Positions 45,101-49,497 of a DNA stretch of 64,000 bases are shown here, piece after piece. Each line of letters starts with the position of its first letter. Position 1 is the stretch's first letter. The translations under genes and the position numbers were made by a program. This stretch comes from Odobenus rosmarus divergens (taxonomy: Eukaryota > Chordata > Mammalia > Carnivora > Odobenidae). The DNA is taken from contig NW_004450277.1 in NCBI RefSeq assembly GCF_000321225.1, positions 288,559-352,558 on the forward strand, given 5' to 3'. Below the pieces are notes generated by a model. It was given only the letters and a program-made list of their open reading frames with translations. It did no database searches and had not been told where the DNA came from.

Positions 45101-46531
45101 CTCACTGCTCTAAAGGACAAAGGAACGGGGCAGCAGGGAATGGAAGGGAGTGCCTGGCTCTCAGGGCTCGGCATGTGTAAACTGTGTTTGAGGAGGGATC
45201 CTTAAAGCTCTGTGTCAGGAGAGGAAAACTTAAGACACTGGATGTACATCTGAGAAACTAAGGATTAGGGAGTTAGAACTGAAGCACTTAGAAATGAGAG
45301 TAAGGTTAAAATCTCATCACAAGAGATTCAAGGGGTGAGATGCCCTACTCCCCAGAGCTGATGTAGGTTGAGGGTGAGAAGGCAACAGTGAGGGTCAGGC
45401 TGGGAATCCCGTGTGTATGTGGGGTGTGTGGCTGGGAGGATATTTTCTCTGATGAAGTAGAAGAGAACTGAAGGGGCAGAAAGGGGGCCAGGCCCAGTTC
45501 TCCCAGGAAGCTAATGCGCAGGATGATGTAAAGGGTGAAAGTCACAGGGAAAGGGCAGGGAAGATGAACAAAGGCTCTCCCAAAGAATTATGCAGTAGGC
45601 AGGGCCCAGTAGTCCTGGGGCTCTGTGGGTGTGACGACAAGGTCCCCAGCTCTAAGAGGCAGAGCCTGAGGATGGGAGAGCGGGAGGGGCTGACCCTATA
45701 GGGGTTGACCCTGTAGGGGCAGCAGTTGGGGAGGTAACCTTACCTGGCTCTCAGATCCAGGGTGCAGGGGTGTACCTGTGGGGAGGGGGTGCGGCATAGT
45801 GGGGAGGGGGGTGCGGCATAGTGGCTGTTTCCCAGAACCTGAGCTGGGGATGACAGCGGTGAGTGGGCTGCACTGGGCCCTTCAGTAAAAGGTGAAAGGT
45901 GTGTGTGCTCTCTGGGCCCGTGCTGAGGAGTAAAGAAAGGGTCCCTGAGGGCGGCTGAACGGATCAAAGATCACCCGTATAAGCGTGCTTGGTTTCAGAT
46001 TATCCGGTGGAGGCCCGAACACAATATTGAGTACCACCCTCGCCGCTGTGTGGGAAGGAGCTCGGCGGAGTTCAGGCAGGTGAGGAGTGCTCAAGGGGAG
46101 CGCTCCCGTCTCAGTGTCAGGTCCACACGATCCTGGCCTGGGAGACTGCGAGGCTGTGCTGAAGCGAGCTTCTGTGCTTGGGTTTCCAAATCATGTTGCC
46201 CCAGCTGTGTTGTGAGGGGCGCTGGGCCTGGCCAGCAGAGCAGCTCCCGGACCCGCACACCAAACCGAAGGTGCCAGGAGCCCCAGGGCTGGGACTCGGG
46301 CGGGGGAGCGTCAGGCGCTCTGGCCCAGAGCTCCGGTCCTTGGATCCGGGCAGAAGACACCTCACCCCACCACCCCGGCACCGGGCCGGCTCTCTGGAGT
46401 ACCTGGTCGCCGACACCCAAGGCGTAGTAGCCGTGCGTCACCACCTCCCAGTGCAGAAAGCAGATGAGCGCGTCCTGCGCGCAGGTGATGGCCGGCGCCG
46501 CCGATGCGTACAGTACCTCCAAGCCCGCCAT
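6128..46531 (-). CDS. PSMF1: PSMF1 gene, coding span with introns (proteasome inhibitor PI31)
   Basis: Seven exons on the minus strand splice into an uninterrupted 271-residue protein: join of 46531-46403, 39951-39799, 37578-37496, 26355-26170, 7597-7544, 6866-6708 and 6179-6128. Every intron has GT-AG ends and every junction restores the PI31 frame. PI31 has an N-terminal FP domain (about residues 1-151), which homodimerises and pairs with FBXO7, and a proline-rich, flexible C-terminal half (about 152-271). That half binds the 20S proteasome and inhibits it in vitro. PI31 is also known as an adaptor linking proteasomes to dynein light chains. The protein ends in Asp-Asp-Met-Tyr-Leu, so the HbYX-type tail is present. 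Length, domain order and intron phases match the mammalian gene as I know it. The promoter lies in a CpG-rich region and the 3' end points towards base 1. No frameshift or stop is seen; identification is very secure. Confidence 0.97.
6180..6707 (-). other. PSMF1: PSMF1 intron 6, with a MIR-like fragment at 6300-6455
   Basis: The intron is 528 bases. The segment ATGGCTTGAATCCTGATTCTC through CTTTCAGGGCCTTGATTTCT resembles an antisense MIR, but it is diverged. The remainder is unassigned. Confidence 0.5.
6708..6866 (-). CDS. PSMF1: PSMF1 coding exon 6 (residues 202-255)
   Basis: The acceptor is TTGCTTCAG|GTGTC and the donor is CTGG|GTAGGT. The 159-base exon encodes [20 protein letters not shown], then [20 protein letters not shown] and [13 protein letters not shown]. 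It is the bulk of the proline-rich inhibitory region. It is symmetric (phase 2 at both ends). The residue just before RRGG is Cys here; I recall Pro in human PI31. Confidence 0.96.
6867..7543 (-). other. PSMF1: PSMF1 intron 5
   Basis: The intron is 677 bases with a GTGAGT donor and a TTGCTTCAG acceptor. I recognise no repeat in it. Confidence 0.7.
7544..7597 (-). CDS. PSMF1: PSMF1 coding exon 5 (residues 184-202)
   Basis: This is a 54-base exon with acceptor GTTTCAG|GTGTG and donor TTTGG|GTGAGT. It encodes [18 protein letters not shown] in the proline/glycine-rich C-terminal half. It is symmetric (phase 2 at both ends), so an isoform without it would stay in frame. It contains two of the DPLG/DPFG motifs that recur in this region of PI31. 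Confidence 0.96.
7598..8240 (-). other. PSMF1 intron 4, 3'-most part; nothing recognised
   Basis: This is intronic sequence next to the exon 5 acceptor. It includes an AT-rich patch near 7875-7930. I see no named repeat or coding signal. Confidence 0.4.
8250..8730 (+). mobile_element. Diverged L1 3' end, plus strand
   Basis: TTTGACCCAATAGTTTCATAT, TATGGTATATCCCTAAATGC and a long A/T-rich 3' part fit an old L1ME-type 3' end. Boundaries are approximate. Confidence 0.5.
8731..9980. other. Intron 4 segment; nothing recognised
   Basis: There is a short GGGGTGGGG run near 8808-8820 and otherwise ordinary intronic sequence. The overlapping short frames show no family resemblance. Confidence 0.4.
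9985..10200 (+). repeat. MIR SINE, plus orientation
   Basis: CATTATCTCATTTTGTC, TTACAGATGAGGAAACTGAA and GCTCAGAGAAGCAAGGC, then CCCATGCTCTTT, follow the MIR consensus. Confidence 0.8.
10205..11620 (-). mobile_element. Antisense L1/HAL1 ORF1-region remnant
   Basis: On the minus strand a 60-residue frame (10926-11108) reads [16 protein letters not shown] and, further on, NRINPRKS. That matches the C-terminal part of L1 ORF1-type proteins, the RNA-binding chaperone encoded by LINEs. No ORF2 is seen, which would suit the half-LINE HAL1 or a truncated L1M. It is dead: many stops surround the frame. Confidence 0.7.
11800..11925 (+). mobile_element. MER5-like hAT MITE fragment
   Basis: GTACAGATTTTAATACAGAA, then GAGATTCTGCATTTTTCACA and AGTTCTCAAGTGACCTGAT, follow the MER5 pattern. 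Confidence 0.6.
11926..12855. other. Intron 4 segment; possible antisense L1 3' UTR at 12240-12560
   Basis: The AT-rich part with GTAACTATAAATAATGGTGC resembles the common antisense L1 3' UTR phrase about a changing number of small units, but it is diverged. The remainder is unassigned. Confidence 0.35.
12856..13230. repeat. Ancient dispersed repeat, family not assigned
   Basis: CTAATCCCCAGAACCTGTG and TTGCTGGCTTTGAAGATGGA are phrases I know from a widespread old mammalian repeat, but I cannot name the family with confidence. Confidence 0.45.
13370..13560 (+). mobile_element. Probable short old L1 3' fragment
   Basis: TGGAGTAATTCTACTTTCAG and GCTAAGGAAATATTCAGAGA are like the 3' end of old L1ME copies. 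Weak assignment. Confidence 0.35.
13575..13985 (+). mobile_element. L2 LINE 3' fragment, plus strand
   Basis: TTCCTACTGCTTCTGATCTTG, AGGCTCTGCATGCCCTGGCC and CCCATCTCTCTACCCCAACA follow the L2 ORF2 and 3'-end order. Diverged. Confidence 0.6.
14025..14235 (-). repeat. MIR SINE, minus orientation
   Basis: CCTCTCTGTGCCTCAGTTTTC followed by TATAAAATGGAGATAACAA is the reverse complement of the MIR core. Confidence 0.85.
14285..14760 (+). mobile_element. L2 LINE 3' end, plus strand
   Basis: GACTGTGAACTCCTTGAAGG, CTGGGTCCATACCTCG, and TTCCCAGTGCCCAGTACAG are the L2 3'-terminal block. Upstream sequence is also L2-like (CTCTGTGAGGCCTTTCCTTC). Confidence 0.85.
14790..15020 (-). repeat. MIR SINE, minus orientation
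   Basis: CAAGTTCAAATTCTGGCTTC, GCCTTAGCTTTCTCTCCTGTG and TCAAGGTTGTTTTAAGTATC are antisense MIR blocks in the right order. Confidence 0.8.
15065..15210 (-). repeat. MIR SINE fragment, minus orientation
   Basis: AACCTCAGTTTCCTTACTTG, TAATGGGGATAGCCC and CATGGGGTTAAATAAGAAC are antisense MIR blocks, directly after another MIR. Confidence 0.7.
15375..15840 (+). mobile_element. L1 ORF2 distal fragment, plus strand
   Basis: AACAACAAAGCTTTTAGAAG, GGCAAAGATTTCTCAACAG and GGACCTAAATCCAGAATATA are conserved phrases of the C-terminal part of L1 ORF2. The copy is truncated and full of stops. Confidence 0.8.
16681..16894 (-). repeat. SINEC (CAN-SINE), minus orientation
   Basis: The reverse complement reads GGGGCGCCTGGGTGGCTCAG at its head and ends in an AAATAAATAAAATCTT-type tail, with a (TTAC)n-like variation in the tail. 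It is inserted in the hAT remnant. Confidence 0.95.
17245..17447 (-). repeat. SINEC, minus orientation, with target duplication
   Basis: The head on the minus strand is GGGGCGCTTAAGTGGCTCAG. The 11-base CAAGAACTCTT occurs at 17234-17244 and 17448-17458 as a perfect target site duplication. A GA-rich run fills 17271-17302. Confidence 0.95.
17546..18515. other. Intron 4 segment; nothing recognised
   Basis: AT-rich to about 17830, where diverged LINE sequence is possible, then more GC-rich. The frames here are short and show no family resemblance. Confidence 0.35.
18516..18528. promoter_or_regulatory. Palindromic RFX X-box motif
   Basis: GTTGCCTGGCAAC is a perfect pair of inverted GTTGCC half-sites around one central base, the form bound by RFX-family factors. 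It lies in PSMF1 intron 4 in a stretch with no repeat I recognise. This is a motif match only. Confidence 0.45.
18860..19000 (-). repeat. MIR fragment, minus orientation
   Basis: GTTGGGTAACGCTGGGCAGTT and CCGCCTGTGTAAAGAGGGG resemble antisense MIR. Diverged. Confidence 0.55.
19330..19505 (+). repeat. MIR SINE, plus orientation
   Basis: GTGCAGACGAGGAGACCAAG, GGGTTTGAATCTAGCTGATC and CCTGTGCTCTGGACTGCCAT are MIR blocks in order. Confidence 0.65.
19607..19741 (+). repeat. 45-base minisatellite, exactly three copies
   Basis: Three head-to-tail units occupy 19607-19651, 19652-19696 and 19697-19741. Each begins TCAGCTTTCTGCC and ends CCACCACGGCA. The first two are identical and the third has one G-to-C change in the C-rich part. 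The unit is 15 codons long, so all frames stay open through the array. Confidence 0.97.
19745..19970 (+). mobile_element. Probable L2 LINE fragment, plus strand
   Basis: CCTTCAATGCTGGAACACCC and GGGGAAGCCTTCCCTGAGCA match the L2 3' region, although the sequence is richer in C and CpG than usual. Confidence 0.5.
20064..20239 (+). repeat. SINEC, plus orientation, perfect 18-base target duplication
   Basis: It runs from GGGCGCCTGGGTGGCTCAG to AAATAAATAAAATCTTTAAA. AAGAAATACTGTGAACTT stands on both sides (20046-20063 and 20240-20257), so this is a well preserved and probably young insertion. Confidence 0.97.
20285..21680 (-). mobile_element. Antisense L1 remnants including an RT piece
   Basis: Part 20285-21240 is antisense L1 3' end, with reverse-complemented phrases such as the one for a changed number of units near 20620-20720. 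At 21474-21668 the minus strand reads [12 protein letters not shown], the FADD catalytic motif of L1 reverse transcriptase. The frame is truncated and mutated. Confidence 0.8.
21875..24170 (-). mobile_element. Long antisense L1 with ORF2 reverse-transcriptase region
   Basis: From 21875 the sequence is antisense L1 3' UTR (TTTATTGAGATATATTTCAC). The minus strand at 23761-24108 reads [20 protein letters not shown] then [12 protein letters not shown], and at 23537-23764 [20 protein letters not shown]. These are the N-terminal and middle parts of L1 ORF2 reverse transcriptase, split by a frameshift and stops. It lies in sense with PSMF1 transcription, on the same minus strand. No intact ORF remains. 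Confidence 0.9.
24171..26169. other. Intron 4, 5'-most part; two MIR fragments
   Basis: An antisense MIR sits at about 25310-25440 (CAGCCCTGGCCCTGCCTC, then CTGTTCCTGTCTATAAAATA) and a short plus MIR piece at 25595-25640 (GTGAACACTTACTGAGTGC). The rest (24171-25300 and 25640-26169) is unassigned. Confidence 0.5.
26170..26355 (-). CDS. PSMF1: PSMF1 coding exon 4 (residues 122-184)
   Basis: The acceptor is TTCCTACAG|GACC and the donor is CCCTG|GTGAGT. The 186-base exon encodes [19 protein letters not shown], then [22 protein letters not shown] and HTSRQPPW. It carries the last helix of the FP domain and the start of the proline-rich region. It is symmetric (phase 2 at both ends), so skipping would keep the frame. 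The reading frame stays open upstream into intron 3 as far as an ATG at 26564, through a CpG-rich stretch. Confidence 0.97.
26356..26564 (-). other. CpG-rich open frame running into PSMF1 exon 4
   Basis: This is the intron 3 sequence immediately upstream of exon 4. On the minus strand it is open from an ATG at 26564 and enters exon 4 in the PI31 frame. The predicted segment begins [16 protein letters not shown] and is rich in Lys and Arg. About a dozen CpGs fall between 26402 and 26540, far above the surrounding intron. I know of no PI31 isoform with this sequence, so I treat it as a candidate only. Confidence 0.3.
27176..27377 (+). repeat. SINEC, plus orientation
   Basis: The head AGGTGCCTGGGTGGATCAG is diverged and the tail is AAAATAAATGTAAAAATCTT. 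AAAATATGTG flanks both sides (27166-27175 and 27378-27387) as a short target duplication inside the L1. Confidence 0.93.
28376..28569 (+). repeat. SINEC, plus orientation, inserted in L1
   Basis: The head is GGGGCGCCTGGGAGGCTCAG and the tail is AAATAAATAAATAAAAACCTT. The flanks share an imperfect ATACTTAA-containing duplication, and L1 sequence resumes after the tail. Confidence 0.95.
28599..29040 (+). repeat. 442-base non-L1 insert carrying a MIR, within L1
   Basis: AATAATGAAAGA occurs at 28587-28598 and again at 29041-29052, and the L1 sequence reads on across the two copies as if the middle were added. The insert includes a clear plus MIR at about 28890-29030 (TTTACTGAGCACTTACTATG, then CAGGCACTGTCCTAAG). 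The rest is unassigned. Confidence 0.55.
30839..31038 (-). repeat. SINEC, minus orientation, inserted in L1
   Basis: It opens with a long T run and AAGATTTTATTTGTCAGAGA, and closes with ACTGAACCACCCAGGTGTCCC, the reverse complement of the SINEC head. Confidence 0.94.
31151..31323 (+). repeat. SINEC, plus orientation, 14-base target duplication
   Basis: The head is GGGGGCAGCTGGGTGTCTCAG and the tail a long A-rich run. AAGAGGGATCCTTA occurs at 31137-31150 and 31324-31337. It lies in the L1 3' UTR. Confidence 0.94.
31511..31643 (-). repeat. Short, older SINEC, minus orientation
   Basis: It ends CTGAGCCACCCAGGTGCCCC and starts with TTTTAATTTTTAAGTAGGCTCC. It is the short form, lacking the CT-rich middle of younger copies, and lies in the L1 tail between CTCAGAATAAAA- and CTCAAAATAAAA-like flanks. 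Confidence 0.9.
31671..33089. other. Intron 3 segment; small duplications, MIR fragment
   Basis: At 32202-32247 a GGGCAGAACCAGAAGGGGCA unit is repeated twice in tandem. A short plus MIR piece is likely at 32540-32610. An A-rich AAATAAATAAATAAATGGAG run sits near 32682. No gene signal is seen. Confidence 0.45.
33090..34330. repeat. Old mammalian repeat split by an antisense L1 3' end
   Basis: The outer parts (33090-33365 and 34160-34330) carry phrases of a common old repeat, TTCTTTATCCTAAGAGCACA and GGCTGGTCTGACTACTATGTG, whose family I cannot name. Between them, 33366-34155 is antisense L1 3' UTR and ORF2 end (ATACATATAAAATTTACCAA, TGGCTATTGTGAATAATGCT), with a CAC repeat at 33480-33499. Confidence 0.6.
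34331..36185. other. Intron 3 segment; probably old repeats, unassigned
   Basis: The sequence is AT-rich. The part around 35990-36170 (GGTGGTACAAAAACAG, AATGTGGCAAAATGTTAAAA) reads like the 3' end of an old dispersed repeat, but I cannot name it. No coding signal is seen. Confidence 0.35.
36186..37015 (+). mobile_element. L1 3' end, plus strand, split by a SINEC
   Basis: AAATATACAGAGAACTCTTA, CATTGCTGGTGGGAATGTAA and, after the SINEC, TTTTGCTGTTAACCTAAAAC with CTGCTCTAAAAACTGAAG are the L1 distal ORF2 and 3' terminus in order. Confidence 0.85.
36585..36788 (+). repeat. SINEC, plus orientation, 10-base target duplication
   Basis: The head is GAGGCTCCTGGGTGGCTCAG and the tail is AAATAAATAAAATCTT. 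TAAACATACT occurs at 36575-36584 and 36789-36798. Confidence 0.95.
37215..37377 (+). repeat. Direct-repeat copy A (intron 3, beside exon 3)
   Basis: It is nearly identical to 40015-40181. It begins GACCTTGCAGATAATCTAAT and ends CACAGTACTGGAA. By eye there are about nine substitutions and one gap of about four bases in 163. The internal phrase CACAGATGAGGACATGG resembles the MIR-like class, but the two copies are far closer than unrelated MIRs would be. Confidence 0.9.
37496..37578 (-). CDS. PSMF1: PSMF1 coding exon 3 (residues 95-122, partial codon)
   Basis: The exon follows TTTTTCTAG|GAAAG and ends TTCCACAG|GTACT. It encodes [18 protein letters not shown], then DSEHLADFH and two bases of Arg122. 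Its 83 bases are not a multiple of three, so skipping it would shift the frame. It belongs to the C-terminal part of the FP domain. The 163-base duplicated block lies 118 bases downstream in intron 3. Confidence 0.97.
37704..38191 (-). mobile_element. Young carnivore-type L1 3' end, minus orientation, with gap
   Basis: CATACACCATTACTTTTTGA, TGCTCCATGCAATACATGCC and GGGCTAACCCATCCCCCCAC are the antisense carnivore L1 3' UTR. After the gap, CAACCCTCAGTTTGTTTCCT continues it. GCAAAATACCCTT (37691-37703) and GCAAAATAACCTT (38192-38204) look like a target duplication with one mismatch. Confidence 0.88.
37871..38080. other. Assembly gap, 210 N
   Basis: The run of N lies in PSMF1 intron 2, within the C-rich part of an antisense L1 3' UTR. 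It does not touch an exon. Confidence 0.99.
38205..38685. repeat. Old repeat-like segment with a 37-base tandem duplication
   Basis: A unit beginning GAGGTGCCAAATGGCCACAC occurs at 38311-38347 and again at 38348-38384 without change. The surrounding sequence, ending in TAACTAAGAACTCTGATACA, is like an old dispersed repeat that I cannot name. Confidence 0.7.
38690..38997 (+). mobile_element. Young carnivore-type L1 3' end, plus orientation
   Basis: CCATAAGAACTCTTAACTCT, GAACAAACTGAGGGTTGCTG and TGATGGGCATTAAGGAGGGC match the sense carnivore L1 3' UTR. It ends with AACTGAATTTAAATAAAAGG. It faces away from the minus copy at 37704-38191. Confidence 0.88.
38998..39798 (-). other. PSMF1 intron 2, 5' part
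   Basis: The stretch 39110-39440 (GCTTACAGTCCAGTGGCAG, GGCAGGTGAGAGTAGGTAG) looks like the same old repeat class as 33090-33365. The remainder up to the exon 2 donor is unassigned. Confidence 0.4.
39799..39951 (-). CDS. PSMF1: PSMF1 coding exon 2 (residues 44-94)
   Basis: The exon follows an acceptor TCTTCTCAG|CCAGG and ends CTG|GTGAGT. It encodes 51 whole codons, starting [18 protein letters not shown] and ending SMIINVL. This is the core of the FP domain, the alpha/beta fold used for homodimerisation and for binding FBXO7. Both ends are phase 0, so skipping the exon would keep the frame but remove about a third of the FP domain. A 167-base block that is nearly identical to one beside exon 3 lies 63 bases upstream in intron 1. 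Confidence 0.97.
40015..40181 (+). repeat. Direct-repeat copy B (intron 1, beside exon 2)
   Basis: It is nearly identical to 37215-37377 and in the same orientation. It ends 63 bases from the exon 2 acceptor. Together the two copies enclose exons 2 and 3 and 2.6 kb of DNA. Confidence 0.9.
40262..40370 (+). mobile_element. MER5-like hAT MITE fragment
   Basis: AGAACCTGGACCATCTGCAA, GAGGATCACCAAAGTGTTGA and AAATAAAGATTCCAGCGTAC follow the MER5 pattern. Confidence 0.6.
40520..41110 (-). mobile_element. Antisense old L1 3' UTR
   Basis: TTGAACTTACATAAATGGCATC, GCTGCTATGAACATTTGTG and AAACTGCCTTCCAAAGAGGT are typical antisense L1M 3' UTR phrases. Confidence 0.7.
41340..42175 (+). mobile_element. 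Diverged L1 3' end, plus strand, split by a SINEC
   Basis: AACTGGCAAAAGATATGAAC, AGGTTCCACGTTACACCC and CAGTGGAATACTACATAGGA are the L1 distal order. After the SINEC, AGCCTGGTACCATTTATGTAA continues the 3' UTR. Confidence 0.7.
41916..42041 (+). repeat. Short, older SINEC, plus orientation
   Basis: The head is GGGGCACTTGGATGGCTTAG. Like the copy at 31511 it lacks the long CT-rich middle and ends soon after GGAGCCTACTT in an A run. Confidence 0.88.
42176..46402 (-). other. PSMF1 intron 1, promoter-proximal part
   Basis: A plus MIR sits at 42985-43095 (CTCAGATGAAAAATTTAAGG, then AATTGCCTAAGGTCACAGTA). The rest is mostly unique. Near the promoter are two small tandem duplications: a 15-base TGACCCTATAGGGGT-type pair (45691-45720) and a 21/22-base pair ending GTGCGGCATAGT (45780-45822). 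No second gene is seen. Confidence 0.5.
46403..46531 (-). CDS. PSMF1: PSMF1 coding exon 1 (residues 1-43)
   Basis: The exon begins [17 protein letters not shown] and ends GVGDQ, followed by the donor CAG|GTACTC. It encodes the start of the FP domain, including the [12 protein letters not shown] segment. The ATG is chosen because it matches the known PI31 N-terminus; the base at -3 is C and the base at +4 is G, so the context is only moderate. The exon ends in phase 0. It lies inside the CpG-rich promoter region. The open frame continues into intron 1 as far as 46091, but that extension has no PI31 similarity. Confidence 0.97.
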
Positions 46532-46692
46532 GCGCGCCCCCGGCTCCTGCGGGCGGAGGAAGGAAGGGAGACAGTGCCGTGAGCCGACTGGGCCCAGCGA
46601 CTGCGGAGGACTACCCTCCGCTACTCCCCCCGCCCAGGCCTAGTCCCCACCTGCGGCCAAAATGGAGACGCCCGGGGGCGGAGCGCGGCCGT

Positions 46693-46699
46693 CGGAAGT
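46693..46699 (+). promoter_or_regulatory. ETS/GABP-like site CGGAAGT
   Basis: The core CGGAAGT lies about 165 bases upstream of the PSMF1 ATG within the CpG-rich promoter. ETS sites of this type are common in promoters of proteasome and other housekeeping genes. This is a motif match only. Confidence 0.45.
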
Positions 46700-46783
46700 A
46701 GCTCCAAGCGCCGGCTCAGCAGCGCGAATGCGCCGGCTGGAAACTGGAGCGGGGCACTTAAAGGTTCCACCAGGCCGCTCGCC

Positions 46784-46796
46784 GGCGGGGCGGGGC
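46784..46796 (+). promoter_or_regulatory. Tandem SP1/KLF-type GC boxes
   Basis: The sequence GGCGGGGCGGGGC carries two overlapping GGGCGG-type boxes about 250 bases upstream of the PSMF1 ATG. This is a motif match only. Confidence 0.55.
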
Positions 46797-46880
46797 TCTT
46801 TAAAGTGGGAACCTCTTTTTTCCAGGTAGCTGGAGGGAGGGCCACAGGCCGGATGTTAAATTAGGCCGCGAGGAGAGGCC

Positions 46881-48870
46881 ACCTTGTTCTGAGCCACAGA
46901 CTTACCATCCGCAGAACGGGATGACACAGGGGCACTTGGAGGCCCGTGCAAGCCCAGAGGCGGCATCTAATTGAGGCTAGGAGTCAGGGAGAGCTTCTAG
47001 GAGGAGGGGATGCCCAACGACACTGAACCATAATGGAAGAGTGGGAGGAGTGGGAGGGAAATGAGGCACAAAAGTATTCCCGTAGAAGGGACCGGCCCAC
47101 GCAAAGGCATGAAGGTGTGAAATGCGGCTAGTCCTGTGTGATGAAGGGATCAATGCTGCCTCCTGAGTGAGACCTTCCCCCATCTCCTCTGCCCACAATT
47201 TCTCTGTCCTCAGTGCATTTGACATTAGTGGGGTGCCAAGGAGCAGGCACGGGACAGCAAGAGCCATCGCCTCAATAGGGAGGAGAATTTTATAATTGAA
47301 GCTTAATAGAATGGCTGGTTTATAATAAAAAGCAGACTGGCCAGTTTTATTACTGCTTTTAACTTTTTTACAGCCAAGACACCCCCTCATTGCCTGCACC
47401 TGGGCAGTAGAGCTCCCCCACCCTTCCCTTGGTTCAGCCACTGCTTTGCATACAATTATAGCTTGAGTCTCACAGAACTTTGGTTCCCTATAATACATCG
47501 TCATCCCTGCATTAGTCTTCCCTCAGAAGCCAACATGAGACAGGGATTTGAGTGGTTTATTTGGGAGCTGATTCCAGGAAATAGCAGCAAGAGGGTGGGG
47601 GAAGGGAGACTAGGAAGTGACCAGTAGATGTTATGTGATCAAGCCAGGTACCTCTGGGCACCTGAGCTCAGCCCTGACCAGCAACTCTGGGAGACACATT
47701 TCCCAGACTTGTCCCGACTGAGGATGAGAGAATTAAGGTGGTTTTTTGCACTCACTCCCTGGTTGAGGGCTGCTTCCGGGGGGCATGAAAAGCCCTCAGG
47801 TAGAGAATTGCCGAGTTTAGAGGAAGTGGCCTTTGGTGCTTAGAAATGACTGCTAAGGAGTGAAGTGGACACCATGGCCTCTGCTATTCCCCAGCTCCCC
47901 CACCCCCACCCCCAAGGGTGAGCCGCGCCTTGCTAGTCTGTGGCCCAGCCGGCTGCATGGCGTAGTTTCCAGCACCTGTGTATCACGAGAATGAGGTAAG
48001 CTCTGTCCCTCGCACTAGGCTGTGTGCCCTTTGGGCCAGTACTGTGTTCCGTCCACCCATGAACTCCAGGGTCCTCCATGGATGAGAATAAAAGAGAGGG
48101 TCCTCTGGGACCAGAGGGTTGTCTGTGTCCTGCCCCTGGTCCACCCAGCACTTTCTGGGCACTTACCACCATCAACAGGAGTCTCAGTTGTCCCTGTGAG
48201 GCCTGTGATTGGCTGAGAAAGGAAGCAGGTAGAAGGTGCTTCCCCAACTGGGCCCTCGCTCCCTGGGCAGTGCAGAGCCCATGCCAGAGATAAGGGTGAG
48301 GGCCCAGGATGTTGAAAGGAACATGGGAGGTGGCTGCAGCCACCAGCTCCTGGTTGCCAAGTGACAGCAATGTGAGGATTCCAAGCTCCCTGGAAACTGT
48401 CTCCCTGGAAACTGTGAGGAGGTGAGCGGAGGGGCAGGGCCCAAATGGGCACTGAGATGGAATTATTCAGCACTGGAAGCCTTCTGCTTTTTTGGCCTAG
48501 CGTCATTCTAACAACCTCACCTCCTCCAGGAAGCCCTCTATCATTAATAGTGTTCAGTACGGGAACCCATTGGATGGGTTGCAATGTAAAGATTAGGGAA
48601 AGCTGCCTCTAGCTTTCAGAGAGTTGCAGGAACTGCAGGAGAGCACCAGCAATGATCACAGCTGCCTCTTGTCCTAAGGCAGTATTCAGGGGAAAATCTG
48701 CAGAGGCTGCAAAACTGAAAAGAAACTCTGGATCCACGGCTATTGGAGAAGCAATAAGGTGCTTCTGCTGCCTCCCATTGCCTGGATCTAACCCGGGGAA
48801 TCCTGCCGACAAGTCATTCTGGAAAAAGGCAGGCGGGATGGGGATGGTATTGAGGCTTTGACAGACAAAT
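46881..48870. other. Upstream intergenic; nothing recognised
   Basis: Frames of up to 189 codons occur on the minus strand but resemble no family I know and lie in GC-rich, non-repetitive DNA. A CCCTGGAAACTGT doublet occurs at 48390-48416. Confidence 0.4.
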
Positions 48871-48874
48871 TGAC

Positions 48875-49045
48875 CAATACTATCTTATTTAATTCCCATA
48901 ACTCTTTAAGGTAGAAACTATTATGACCTTCATTTTTAAAGTGAGAAGAGTAAGGCACAGTAAGGTTGTACAGTTGCTCCTAAGTGATGCAGTCAGGATT
49001 TGAACCCCATAGTATGTCTATACACTACATCGCCACATGGCTGTG
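48875..49045 (+). repeat. MIR SINE, plus orientation
   Basis: ATTTAATTCCCATAACTCTT, AAGGTAGAAACTATTATGAC and GTCAGGATTTGAACCCCATA are MIR blocks in order. Confidence 0.85.
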
Positions 49046-49075
49046 CCCCGAGATAGCATTGAAAGGGTTTGCAGG

Positions 49076-49272
49076 TGGGCGCCTGGGTGGCTCAGTTGGT
49101 TAAGCGACTGCCTTCGGCTCAGGTCATGATCCTGGAGTCCTGGGATCGAGTCCCGCATCGGGCTCCCTGCTCAGCAGGGAGTCTGCTTCTCCCTTTGACC
49201 CTCTTCCCTCTCGTGCTCTCTATCTCTCGTTCTCTCTCTCAAATAAATAAATAAAATCTTTAAAAAAAAAAA
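49076..49272 (+). repeat. SINEC, plus orientation, 14-base target duplication
   Basis: TGGGCGCCTGGGTGGCTCAG through AAATAAATAAATAAAATCTT, flanked by AAAGGGTTTGCAGG at 49062-49075 and 49273-49286. It is one of the best preserved copies in the window. Confidence 0.97.
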
Positions 49273-49483
49273 AAAGGGTTTGCAGGAGAACCTCAAGGTT
49301 CTGAGGTCTGCACAGAAGAAAGTGAGAGAGCTGTGACTGAGTTTTTCAGACTTCAGCTGGAGCCTGGGAAGGAGGAAACAGGGAGGGGAAAGGGTTTAGG
49401 CTGGGGACAGAGAAATGGTCTAAGCATGGGAAGCCTCTCCAACCACAGGGACACGGGGAGGGCCCATGCAGAGACAAAAGAAG

Positions 49484-49497
49484 CCACAAGAGGGCGC
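49484..49497 (+). promoter_or_regulatory. CTCF-like core motif
   Basis: CCACAAGAGGGCGC fits the CTCF core CCASYAGRKGGCRS at all but one position. It lies about 3 kb upstream of the PSMF1 start, just beyond a young SINEC and outside any repeat I can name. This is a motif match only. Confidence 0.5.

Larger units (their letters stand above)
46050..46880. promoter_or_regulatory. PSMF1: CpG-rich TATA-less promoter of PSMF1
   Basis: CpG dinucleotides are dense across exon 1 and the 350 bases upstream, unlike the flanks. Upstream of the ATG are a double SP1/KLF-like box (46784-46796), an ETS-like CGGAAGT (46693-46699) and, on the minus strand, a YY1-like CTCCATTTTGG near 46657-46667. There is no TATA box. 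This is the usual arrangement of a housekeeping promoter. The start site is probably between 46560 and 46700 but cannot be placed exactly. Confidence 0.8.

Noticed and set aside
46977..47504. Minus-strand open frame of 175 codons upstream of PSMF1
   Set aside because: No recognisable domain and no exon-like boundaries tied to the promoter. Probably chance.
48015..48584. Minus-strand open frame of 189 codons
   Set aside because: It overlaps several other long frames on both strands, as expected in GC-rich DNA. No domain or signal is visible.
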